Below are positions 1-4,677 of a stretch of 6,304 nt of DNA, piece by piece. This stretch comes from Candidatus Bathyarchaeota archaeon. GTDB taxonomy: Archaea > Thermoproteota > Bathyarchaeia > 40CM-2-53-6 > FEN-987. Within the stretch, counting starts at the first letter, position 1. Every line of letters begins with the position of its first letter. Location of the stretch: contig JALHTB010000177.1 of assembly GCA_022865625.1 (NCBI GenBank), positions 1 through 6,304 on the forward strand, given 5' to 3'. Below the pieces are notes generated by a model, which did not search any database, was not told the origin of the DNA, and worked only from the letters and a program-made list of their open reading frames with translations. The translations under genes were made by a program, and so were the position numbers.

Positions 1-322
1 AGCCTCCAAGCATCTCAGAACCCTGATCGAGAAGAAAACCGGCATCTTACCCACAATAGTTGTTACCGAAATCGTGCGCTACGTCTCCGACAAACGCGGA
101 AGAGAAGAAGCGACGATCAGATACCTGTCTCTCAAGAGAAGCGGACTCGTAATCGCCAACCTTACGGCCGAAATAGCAAGAGAAGCAGGCCTCTTGAAGA
201 GCCACCATCCGAACATACCAACCGGCGACTGCATAGTCGCAGCCACCGCCCTAGCGGCAAAAGCCAAGATCCTCTCAGATGACAGACATTACGACGAGAT
301 CAAAGGCATGACAAGAACCTAG
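1..322 (+). CDS. PIN-domain (VapC-like) toxin, N-terminus outside the window
   Basis: The frame is open from base 2 to the TAG at 320-322, giving about 106 residues without a start, so the gene begins before the window. The visible part carries three of the acidic positions of a PIN ribonuclease: the Glu in VVTEIVRY, the Asp in PTGDCIVAATAL and the Asp pair in ILSDDRHYDEI. The first Asp, normally near the N-terminus, would lie upstream. PIN proteins of this size are usually VapC toxins, metal-dependent RNases that cut tRNA, rRNA or mRNA and are neutralised by a small antitoxin encoded just upstream; that gene would be off the window. A start inside the window (GTG at 74) would remove the first two active-site positions and is unlikely to be the true one. 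No antitoxin follows it. Confidence 0.85.
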   Translation, partial: ASKHLRTLIEKKTGILPTIVVTEIVRYVSDKRGREEATIRYLSLKRSGLVIANLTAEIAREAGLLKSHHPNIPTGDCIVAATALAAKAKILSDDRHYDEIKGMTRT

Positions 323-425
323 CTCTAGAAGGATTACAGACGAGCACAGGCGTTACATGAAAGAGACCGACCGGGAGATCTGGGCTCTCTGAGAATTGGA
401 AGACATCACCTAGCGGTTCTCGTTG

Positions 426-448
426 CCGGCCAGACGTGATGTGGCCGG
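426..448. repeat. Perfect 7-bp inverted repeat (CCGGCCA/TGGCCGG)
   Basis: CCGGCCA at 426-432 and TGGCCGG at 442-448 pair perfectly around a 9-base loop. It is GC-rich and followed directly by AAAGGTTTATG rather than by a T-run, so it is not a classic archaeal terminator of the upstream PIN gene. It may be part of the structured end of the neighbouring transposon remnant. Confidence 0.5.
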
Positions 449-475
449 AAAGGTTTATGCTAGCAGAGTGCCCGT

Positions 476-500
476 TGTCACCAAGGTGATCTTGGTGACA
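476..500. repeat. Perfect 10-bp inverted repeat with 5-nt loop
   Basis: TGTCACCAAG (476-485) and CTTGGTGACA (491-500) are exact reverse complements around GTGAT. This is the strongest hairpin in the window. It lies outside any gene, 11 bases from the bulged hairpin at 512-532, so it could belong to a structured RNA or to a transposon end; it could also be an operator-like palindrome. Confidence 0.6.
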
Positions 501-511
501 TTGTTGACTCT

Positions 512-532
512 CTCCTCGACTGAAGTCGGGAG
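512..532. repeat. Bulged hairpin, copy 1 (CTCC-T-CGAC / GTCGGGAG)
   Basis: CTCC and CGAC pair with GTCGGGAG around a TGAA loop, leaving T516 unpaired in the 5' arm: eight base pairs with one bulge. Copy 2 lies at 838-859 with an identical stem. Subterminal hairpins with one extrahelical base are what Y1 transposases of the IS200/IS605 family (for example IS608 TnpA) recognise, which supports a mobile-element origin. Confidence 0.5.
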
Positions 533-837
533 ATTCATGCTTCCACTCTGATCCTCTGTTGGGTGGGCATTCCGTTGTTGCGGTTCCACCTGCATCCATC
601 CCATCGTAGAAGCATAGGCCAAGCCATTGGCCTGACAGCGTACCCGCCGCAGCGAGCCGCCATATTCATGATGTCTCTGCTTACTCGAACTCTTCCCCGC
701 CTATTTTCGGTTGAGAGCCTTATTCGAGCCTTTGGACATCTCAACCACATCTGAGCCTACTGTCCCTTCCGGGATTGTCTCATTCGGCCCAGCAGATCCG
801 GTGTGTACCAGACATTTAAGCTGCAAGGGCTCGCTTA

Positions 838-859
838 CTCCACGACCAAAAGTCGGGAG
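838..859. repeat. Bulged hairpin, copy 2 (CTCC-A-CGAC / GTCGGGAG)
   Basis: It has the same eight stem pairs and the same bulge position as copy 1, here A842, but a CAAAA loop. The resemblance continues 3' (GTCGGGAG followed by ATT in copy 1 and CTT in copy 2). It ends only 17 bases before the ATG of the RHH gene at 877, so it could also affect that gene's expression. Confidence 0.5.
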
Positions 860-876
860 CTTGCGCTCGCCCAGTT

Positions 877-1251
877 ATGGTCATAAGAGGCTTGGATGAG
901 AAGACGAAGCGCTCCCTCCGTGCCGAAGCGATTAGGCGCGGCCTTAGGTTGGCACAAGCAGTCAAGGAAGCTTTCCAACTCTGGCGATCTTACGACCAAG
1001 ACGCCCAGACTCTCTCGGAGAGGGACGTGAACAACGCCGCATATAATGCCCTGCGGCAAGAACTTGAGAAGTACGCGGGCAAGACGATCCTCATCGCTGG
1101 AGGAAAACTTCTCGGAACCTACGATAATCCGCGTTCCGCTGCGACGGACCTTAGGCTGAAAGCTCCCGAAGCCCGACATGCCATTGTCACCGTGATAGGC
1201 AAGGACAAGAGGGAGGAATTGGAGTGGCTAGGCGGCTCTTTGAATCTCTAG
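877..1251 (+). CDS. Ribbon-helix-helix protein with DUF5678-like C-terminal domain
   Basis: The 124-residue product has two parts. Residues 1-36 look like an RHH (Arc/MetJ) DNA-binding unit: strand VIRGLD, then helices EKTKRSLRAEAIRRGL and LAQAVKEAFQLW. Residues 51-105 resemble DUF5678: NALRQELEKYAGKTILIAGG, with the typical ELxKYxGKxVxIxxGxLLG pattern and a following NPRSAATDLR helix. The RHH part probably binds its own promoter. The next gene, an aspartic protease, starts inside this one with a 28-base overlap, so the two are surely co-translated. ATG 877 has no good Shine-Dalgarno, and codons before it (PV) still read like an RHH strand, so the original start may have been lost to the transposon debris just upstream. 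An antitoxin-like role is inference only. Confidence 0.75.
   Translation: MVIRGLDEKTKRSLRAEAIRRGLRLAQAVKEAFQLWRSYDQDAQTLSERDVNNAAYNALRQELEKYAGKTILIAGGKLLGTYDNPRSAATDLRLKAPEARHAIVTVIGKDKREELEWLGGSLNL
1211..1226 (+). promoter_or_regulatory. Ribosome binding site fixing the GTG start of the protease gene
   Basis: GGGAGG at 1211-1216 is followed by seven bases and then GTG at 1224. The site lies inside the coding sequence of the RHH-DUF5678 gene and decides the start of the overlapping downstream gene. Confidence 0.65.
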
Positions 1252-1649
1252 ACTGCTGGTCCAATCTGGACGGAAATCGTCCGACGGTGCCCGTAACCCT
1301 CAGCACCCTAGATGGACAACGCGTAGTCCATGAACAACCGATGCCGATCGACACGGGGTTCGCTGTAGCAATGCTACTATCTCGAGAAGCCTTCAGCTAT
1401 TTCGAGAGGGCCGAGCTTCCGGAATCTGAATCGCGCATCTACCGAACCCTCATAGGTCCCGTTCCCATGCGTACCGCACGCGCCCTCCTGAAACTGCCGC
1501 TCGCCGATGAGACGGAAATCCTGGTAGATACTCCAAAATATGGTGTGGGAAAATCCTTGATCGGCATGCGAGCGCTGGACGGAATTGAACTACTCCTGAG
1601 CGGGCAGAGATCAGAGACCTGCCTCCTAAAAGAAAGAAGCCAACCTTAA
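1224..1649 (+). CDS. Small retropepsin-like (clan AA) aspartic protease
   Basis: The 141-residue product has a single DTG catalytic triplet, MPIDTGFAVAMLLSREAF (Asp43-Thr44-Gly45), in the hydrophobic-hydrophobic-DTG-[FAS]-S/A setting of retroviral-type proteases. Downstream lies LIGMRALDGIELLLSGQRSE, matching the LLGMDxLxxxxLxxD/G element that closes these domains. One DTG in about 140 residues means it must dimerise to form an active site. No signal peptide or membrane segment is visible, so it should be cytoplasmic. GTG 1224 is chosen because of GGGAGG seven bases upstream; it overlaps the RHH-DUF5678 gene by 28 bases. Small proteases of this kind recur beside DUF5678-type genes, to my recollection; the substrate is unknown, and the upstream protein is one candidate. 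The 3' end meets the antisense ATPase remnant. Confidence 0.75.
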   Translation: MARRLFESLDCWSNLDGNRPTVPVTLSTLDGQRVVHEQPMPIDTGFAVAMLLSREAFSYFERAELPESESRIYRTLIGPVPMRTARALLKLPLADETEILVDTPKYGVGKSLIGMRALDGIELLLSGQRSETCLLKERSQP

Positions 1650-2139
1650 CCTCAGCCCACAACCCCGCCAGAGCGCCAAGGCTGCCGATCCAATTCTCGT
1701 CTGCGAGTTCAGTCTGGCTCCGCGGACCGGATTCCTCAAGATGCATCAACAGTCTGATCACCTGAAGCCGCAGATCGCTCTGTTTCGGAAATAACTCCGC
1801 GAGTTCAAGCTCCATATCCTCAGCCAACCTCTCGACCGTGACCGCTTGCTTCACGATTGCCGTGTCGATAAGCCCCTTCCCGTCTATCTCCCAATGTCCG
1901 AGGGCGAGCGTGATGTATCTTAGGAAGCGGCGGAAGATTCCGCGACTCACCCGGGCGAGCGTGAAGAGCGCGTCCTCTGTGAACGGGGCAAGTGCTTTGA
2001 AGCGTTTCCTGTAAGCCTCAACCATCTGCTGGGGCTCGAGCGGTTCAAGCTCAACCTTCTCCATCTTGTCGAAGAAGAAGTGGTCACGGAACATCTCTTT
2101 CTGGATCGCGAGTATAGGTCCCGGCCGCCCTTGCATCAT
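1621..2139 (-). pseudogene. AAA+ ATPase remnant (lid, sensor 2 and winged helix only)
   Basis: Reading from ATG 2139, residues 17-33 (FRDHFFFDKMEKVELEPL), 37-80 (including PFTEDALFTLARVSRGIFRR) and 120-147 (SDLRLQVIRLLMHLEESG) match the C-terminal half of an archaeal AAA+ ATPase: the strand before the lid, the lid helices with the sensor-2 Arg near SRGIFRR, then the start of a winged helix. The P-loop, Walker B and sensor 1 are absent, and an in-frame TAA lies six bases before the ATG, so the N-terminal half has been removed. Past about residue 148 the family pattern is better met by switching frames (IGSAALAL in the next frame), which suggests small indels. The frame stays open to 1450 antisense to the protease, but that part is probably meaningless. 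A decayed gene, not a working ATPase. Confidence 0.65.
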
Positions 2140-2182
2140 TGCCCATTACGGAAAGGGCTTAGTCTGCGTGCAGGTTGATGGT

Positions 2183-2198
2183 AGGAGCGATATCAATG
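2183..2198 (+). promoter_or_regulatory. Ribosome binding site selecting ATG 2196
   Basis: AGGAG at 2183-2187 lies eight bases before ATG 2196. TTG 2175 and ATG 2178 are in the same frame but have no comparable site, so 2196 is the preferred start of the DUF4258-like gene. Confidence 0.6.
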
Positions 2199-2516
2199 AG
2201 TTACGCCATCTCGGTTAAGGCGTTTGATGGTAGGCAGGTGCTTCTTCTGGATCAGGATTGGTTGCACATCACGTTCAGGCATCCGGAAGTAGGATTCGAA
2301 ACGGCGCTCCTGTCGAGGGCTTTGATTCAACCCGATGAAGCCTACAGAAATGGGCGCGGCGGAGTTCATGCGTTGATGCGCATCGATGAAAGCCACTTCC
2401 TCGTGGTTATATATGAGCCGACCGACAATGAAGGCCTCGTACGAACAGCCTATCTGACGAGCGTTAGCAGGAAGGAGAGGAGGTATCGACAATTACTCTG
2501 CCTGAAACGATCTTAG
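2196..2516 (+). CDS. DUF4258/PBECR-like small protein, candidate RNase toxin
   Basis: The 106-residue product (start at ATG 2196, AGGAG eight bases upstream) contains the sequence WLHITFRHPEVG near residue 23, then ALIQPDEAYRNGRGGVHAL, a strand FLVVIYEP and a closing LVRTAYLTSVSRKERRYR. The order HxxxRHPE - PDE - VVV - TAY is the pattern of DUF4258 and of the PBECR nucleases, small relatives of the barnase/EndoU/RelE fold, where the His and the late Arg/Tyr residues are the likely catalytic or RNA-binding ones. The following gene encodes a DUF2283-like protein, the partner expected of such toxins, and its ribosome binding site lies inside this gene. I therefore infer a type II TA toxin, encoded before its antitoxin. 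The in-frame TTG 2175 and ATG 2178 would add a few residues with no family support. Confidence 0.65.
   Translation: MSYAISVKAFDGRQVLLLDQDWLHITFRHPEVGFETALLSRALIQPDEAYRNGRGGVHALMRIDESHFLVVIYEPTDNEGLVRTAYLTSVSRKERRYRQLLCLKRS
2474..2500 (+). promoter_or_regulatory. Strong Shine-Dalgarno with non-standard start for the DUF2283 gene
   Basis: GGAGAGGAGG (2474-2483), inside the upstream coding sequence, is the best ribosome binding site in the window, yet no ATG, GTG or TTG follows at the right distance in the DUF2283 frame. ATT 2492 (spacing eight) and CTG 2498 (spacing fourteen) are the candidates; TTG 2537 is far from it. Confidence 0.5.
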
Positions 2517-2746
2517 AGCTGGATCTGAAGAAGATCTTGGCGAAGGTTGAGGCCAAGTACGGAGTGAAGCTTCCTAGAAAGGTCGTGGCCGTTGACTTTG
2601 GCTCCAAGGGAGATCTGTACGTCAGGTTCAAACATGTCGCAAAACCCATCGGTGAGGCCACCAATGATGGTCTTGCAGTCTTCTTCTATGATGATGGACG
2701 GAGCCCGGTCGGCCTAGAGCTGCTTGATGTCGAGCCGTTCACCTGA
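2492..2746 (+). CDS. DUF2283-like protein, putative antitoxin
   Basis: The C-terminal half, VVAVDFGSKGDLYVRFKH then DDGRSPVGLELLDVEPF, follows the DUF2283 pattern: a YD-x-x-x-D-x-LYI-like strand pair followed by a D-x-x-G-x-x-VGLEIL strand. DUF2283 proteins are short and often paired with DUF4258-type genes as predicted antitoxins. The frame is open from 2468; TTG 2537 gives 69 residues, but the strong GGAGAGGAGG at 2474-2483 argues for initiation at ATT 2492 or CTG 2498, which adds a helix (ETILELDLKKILAKVEAKYG) that could be the toxin-binding part. The start codon is thus uncertain. It overlaps the toxin-like gene upstream (ending 2516) and overlaps the start of the membrane protein downstream by about 20 bases, so the three are likely one transcript. 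Confidence 0.6.
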   Translation: MTLPETILELDLKKILAKVEAKYGVKLPRKVVAVDFGSKGDLYVRFKHVAKPIGEATNDGLAVFFYDDGRSPVGLELLDVEPFT

Positions 2747-3134
2747 GATCGAGCTAGCCCCCATTGGCGTGGAGCAAGTTCTGAGGTACCTTACAATTGG
2801 AGCCCTTTCATGTCTAGTGGTCACGATTCTGGAGAGACTTGGTGCAGGACTCGAAGGCGTCCTACTGAGGACGGAGATCTATAGCATCCACGGCTTTTCG
2901 CATGTCTTCTTCGGGATAGGATTGGCTTCGATTATTCTGTTCCTCAGACCGAGAGCGAGTGCAAAAGTTGTGATTCTCGCAGTTCTGCTTGCAGGGATAG
3001 CATGGGAACTCCACGAAGGCTTGTGATTGAGAGGCGAGCCACTAGATTCTGTGGAAGACGTGATGTTATCAATCCTCTCGGCTTCAACGTTTCTATGCCT
3101 CACAAGAAGGAAGGACAGGGAACCCGGCGCATGA
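2727..3134 (+). pseudogene. Four-helix membrane protein interrupted by an in-frame TGA
   Basis: From ATG 2727 the frame reads 99 residues to a TGA at 3024-3026, then continues in the same frame for 35 more codons to TGA 3132-3134. Three hydrophobic segments precede the stop (VLRYLTIGALSCLVVTILE; HGFSHVFFGIGLASIILFL; VVILAVLLAGIAWELHEG) and a fourth follows (DVMLSILSASTFLCL, then a basic RRK end). The stop falls in a loop: WELHEGL, stop, LRGEPLDSVEDV, where the sequence after it still looks coding and resembles the WE-x-x-E ... D-x-x-xD motif of small VanZ/DUF2238-type membrane proteins. I take it as a nonsense-mutated gene, or a sequencing error; the exact family is not recognised. It overlaps the DUF2283 gene by about 20 bases. 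Confidence 0.55.
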
Positions 3135-3367
3135 TTTGATCACTGCCAATGAGCGTGTTTGGGTTCTTGCAGTATTGCACCGCTATTTAGGAAGAGCCGG
3201 GAAGGACCACCCCCCATGATTGCGGATTGAAATCACGGTAAATTCGGTCCGGAATCGATTGGGTCTCTTGGCTCGCGAGGATCTGGGGACGTGAAGATCG
3301 CGTGCAAGGGCAAACTGGTTCTGTAATGTGGCGAAGCCTTGGATGGTCAGTTGCGTAGAAGTATGCC

Positions 3368-3374
3368 TTTATAT
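3368..3374 (+). promoter_or_regulatory. TATA box of the vapBC operon
   Basis: TTTATAT, in the context GCCTTTATATGC, lies 54-60 bases before ATG 3428. A TSS about 25 bases downstream (near 3397) would give a leader of about 30 bases. Confidence 0.6.
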
Positions 3375-3427
3375 GCGGGGCCTTCATACTCCGTACCCGG
3401 CAACGTAAGCAAGGTCTGGTGCAGATC

Positions 3428-3655
3428 ATGAGTGAGCGAGTCACTATAACCCTCAAGAAGGGTTTCCTACGCGAGATAGACAGGGCGGTAGACCGGGTCA
3501 AGGTAAGGTCTCGAAGTCACTTGATCGAGGTTGCCATGCGTGAGTACCTCGACAAGAGAACCTCCGTCCAGCCGGATCCTCTCGAAAAATGGCTCGACAC
3601 GATTGTTGATGGGCGCCGATCGGATGCCCTCAAGGAGCACGACCTGGTGGCCTGA
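3428..3655 (+). CDS. vapB: VapB-type ribbon-helix-helix antitoxin
   Basis: The 75-residue product (from ATG 3428) begins with the RHH strand ERVTITLKKGFL, followed by helix A LREIDRAVDRVK and helix B SRSHLIEVAMREYLDKR; the turn between them (VRSRSH) is the typical RHH RS[RE]-x-x-x-I motif. The C-terminal tail (about residues 49-75, with WLDTIVDGRRSD) should be the part that wraps the toxin. It ends in TGATG, sharing one base with the vapC start, so the two are translated together. A TATA box at 3368-3374 serves the operon, and the RHH dimer probably represses it. GTG 3419 would add three residues; ATG 3428 gives the usual distance to the first strand. Confidence 0.85.
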   Translation: MSERVTITLKKGFLREIDRAVDRVKVRSRSHLIEVAMREYLDKRTSVQPDPLEKWLDTIVDGRRSDALKEHDLVA

Positions 3656-4068
3656 TGTTCATAGATTCAGTCATCTGGATAGCATACAAGAACAAGAACG
3701 ACTCATGGCACGACAAAGCCAAACGCCTACTGCCAACCATCCTTCAGAGAACACGCGAGAGAGCCTACGTGACTGACTATGTTGCTCTGGAAACTGTGAA
3801 CCACCTGCTGCGAAAGACATCCTTCGAGACGGCGAAAGAGACCCTGGAAATGTTTACCAGATCTCCCAGAATCACCACGCTTTACAATGACGAAGATAGC
3901 TTTCGGGCAACATACGATGTGTTCCTGGAACATCCTCACCTAAGCCTCACCGATGCCAACATCATCTTCCATATGGCAAGACTGCGGGATAGGACTCTCT
4001 TCTCATTCGATAAGGGATTCGACGCAGTAAAGAGAATCACGAGGAGGGAAACCCTTCCCGCTCCGTAG
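3655..4068 (+). CDS. vapC: VapC-type PIN-domain ribonuclease toxin
   Basis: The 137-residue product has all the PIN acidic residues in order: Asp4 in MFIDSVIWIA, Glu46 in VALETVNHLL, Asp100 in LSLTDANIIF and Asp119 (plus Asp123) in LFSFDKGFD. They form a Mg-dependent RNase active site; VapC toxins stop growth by cutting tRNA or other structured RNA. Length and order are those of a full VapC. The ATG overlaps the TGA of the antitoxin gene by one base (TGATG), the standard VapBC arrangement. A hairpin at 4091-4110 just after the stop may terminate the operon. No damage is visible, so this is probably a working module. Confidence 0.9.
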   Translation: MFIDSVIWIAYKNKNDSWHDKAKRLLPTILQRTRERAYVTDYVALETVNHLLRKTSFETAKETLEMFTRSPRITTLYNDEDSFRATYDVFLEHPHLSLTDANIIFHMARLRDRTLFSFDKGFDAVKRITRRETLPAP

Positions 4069-4090
4069 CCGCAGGAAACGATGCTCTTCT

Positions 4091-4110
4091 CTCGACTCTG
4101 CAAAGTCGAG
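4091..4110. terminator. Hairpin between convergent genes, possible terminator
   Basis: CTCGACT (4091-4097) and AGTCGAG (4104-4110) pair perfectly around CTGCAA, followed by TTCTATT. It lies 22 bases after the vapC stop and 44 bases from the end of the opposing RHH gene, a suitable place for a two-way terminator. Archaeal termination mostly depends on T-runs, and the one here is poor. Confidence 0.4.
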
Positions 4111-4154
4111 TTCTATTGAAAAGTTTGACCAAACGCTAGGCCCCAAGCGGAACC

Positions 4155-4418
4155 TCAAACCTCGTCCTCTTCCTTATGCTCTTCCTCGATCAACTCACTC
4201 GCATTCTTCGTGCTGGGGGCGATCAGCTCGTTGACTGGCTGGAGCATTTTCACTCGATCCTCGTGACCTAGTTCGACGAGACTGAGGTAAAGTCGGATAG
4301 CGCTTCTTATTGCCTCACTCTTGCTGGTGAAACCGTACTGTCTCGTCAACCTATTCAGCAGCTCAGCCTCTTTCCTAGTGAGCTTGGCAGATACCGAGAC
4401 CGCCTGCAACTGAACCAC
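4155..4418 (-). CDS. Ribbon-helix-helix (CopG-type) protein without an adjacent toxin
   Basis: The 87-residue product starts at GTG 4418 and opens with a strand QAVSVSAKLT, helix A RKEAELLNRLTRQYG, turn FTSKSEAI and helix B RSAIRLYLSLV, a clear RHH/CopG unit. The C-terminus (ASELIEEEHKEEDEV) is strongly acidic. It faces away from the RelBE-like pair at 4489 and shares its promoter region, where the palindrome TATAAG-CTA-CTTATA overlaps both TATA boxes. No toxin gene follows on the minus strand: the next gene is the convergent vapC. It could be an orphan antitoxin, or an autonomous repressor that controls both directions. No strong ribosome binding site precedes GTG 4418. Confidence 0.75.
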   Translation of the reverse strand: MVQLQAVSVSAKLTRKEAELLNRLTRQYGFTSKSEAIRSAIRLYLSLVELGHEDRVKMLQPVNELIAPSTKNASELIEEEHKEEDEV

Positions 4419-4450
4419 CCGGAGTCCACTGGGGTAAGCCGCAGTAGAGC

Positions 4451-4466
4451 TATAAGCTACTTATAA
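4451..4466. promoter_or_regulatory. Divergent promoters sharing a palindrome
   Basis: TATAAG (4451-4456) and CTTATA (4460-4465) are exact inverted repeats around CTA. On the plus strand CTTATAA lies about 26 bases before ATG 4489, the spacing of a leaderless archaeal gene. On the minus strand CTTATAG lies about 35 bases before GTG 4418. A repressor bound here would cover both TATA boxes. Confidence 0.55.
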
Positions 4467-4488
4467 CTTCACTTAACGCCGATGGTTC

Positions 4489-4677
4489 ATGGGAGTTACG
4501 ACCATTCCGGTGGCGAAGGAAACCAGAGAACATTTGCGGTCCTTTGGGAAGAAGGGTGAAACTTACGATCAGATCTTGAGGCGGCTAATGTCCCTCGCTG
4601 AATACGAGGGATTCATGGAGAACCAGTATGAACGCCTCAAAGACAAACAAGCCTTTGTTTCTTTGGACGAGCTCTGA
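4489..4677 (+). CDS. DUF7557-like small antitoxin of a RelE-type module
   Basis: The 62-residue product begins TTIPVAKETREHLRSFGKKG and continues ETYDQILRRLMSLAEYE, the pattern of the short archaeal antitoxins of the DUF7557 type (TTIxVxxETxxxLxxxGKKGETYDxII), which combine an RHH-like N-terminus with a C-terminal toxin-binding helix (here FMENQYERLKDKQAFVSLDE). Its stop codon is followed at once by the ATG of the RelE-type toxin, so the pair is co-translated. A TATA box about 26 bases upstream and no ribosome binding site point to leaderless transcription from ATG 4489. The antitoxin should neutralise the toxin and repress this promoter. Confidence 0.8.
   Translation: MGVTTIPVAKETREHLRSFGKKGETYDQILRRLMSLAEYEGFMENQYERLKDKQAFVSLDEL

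Larger units (their letters stand above)
512..859 (-). mobile_element. Degraded IS200/IS605-type element, tnpB 3' tail remnant
   Basis: On the minus strand the stretch around 600-510 reads TTECPPNRGSEWKHESPDFS followed by RGE. This has the look of the variable C-terminal tail of archaeal TnpB proteins, whose last codons run through a stem-loop of the form CCCGACTTCAGTCGGG; exactly that palindrome sits here at 515-530. Farther upstream on the same strand (about 820-600) the frames are broken by stops and the TnpB RuvC and zinc-finger regions are not present. The element is therefore only a 3' fragment, possibly including the former reRNA/omegaRNA region. A second copy of the stem at 838-859 may be the other end of a PATE-like short derivative. 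Identification rests on memory of TnpB tails and on the hairpin, so it is tentative. Confidence 0.35.
323..876. other. Gene-free stretch with hairpins and transposon debris
   Basis: These 554 bases hold no ORF I can defend; the short open frames are broken and lack family motifs. What they do hold is structure: perfect inverted repeats at 426-448 and 476-500, two related bulged hairpins at 512-532 and 838-859, and minus-strand sequence resembling the variable tail of an IS605-type tnpB. A TATA-like string, AAAGGTTTATG, lies at 449-459 on the plus strand, with purines upstream as in an archaeal BRE/TATA, but no gene follows it. I read the stretch as the eroded end of a mobile element lying between two TA-like loci. 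Confidence 0.5.

Noticed and set aside
336..392. Short plus-strand stretch reading ITDEHRRYMKETDREIWAL
   Set aside because: It looks mildly protein-like but has no start, is under 20 codons and matches no family I recognise.
433..447. Possible C box (GTGATGT) of a C/D box sRNA
   Set aside because: The box is imperfect and no D box with proper C'/D' spacing was found.
426..532. CRISPR-like array
   Set aside because: The hairpins differ in sequence and spacing; there is no repeat-spacer periodicity.
835..1179. 114-codon minus-strand open frame over the RHH gene
   Set aside because: It is a shadow of the RHH-DUF5678 coding frame, which has clear family motifs on the plus strand.
1450..1620. 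Continuation of the minus-strand ATPase frame below 1621
   Set aside because: It lies antisense to the aspartic protease gene, loses the winged-helix pattern and reads like random sequence.
3135..3367. Intergenic stretch before the vapBC promoter
   Set aside because: Searched by eye for tRNA, CRISPR-like repeats and coding remnants; only weak, long-loop inverted repeats (GGACC/GGTCC) were seen.
3187..3501. 104-codon minus-strand open frame upstream of vapB
   Set aside because: Composition is Arg/Pro/Ser-rich with no motif, and it runs antisense across the vapB promoter and start.
4091..4110. Third copy of the IS605-like hairpin (shares CTCGACT and AAGTCG with 512-532)
   Set aside because: Only part of the stem matches, there is no bulge, and the flanks are unrelated; a terminator or chance is simpler.
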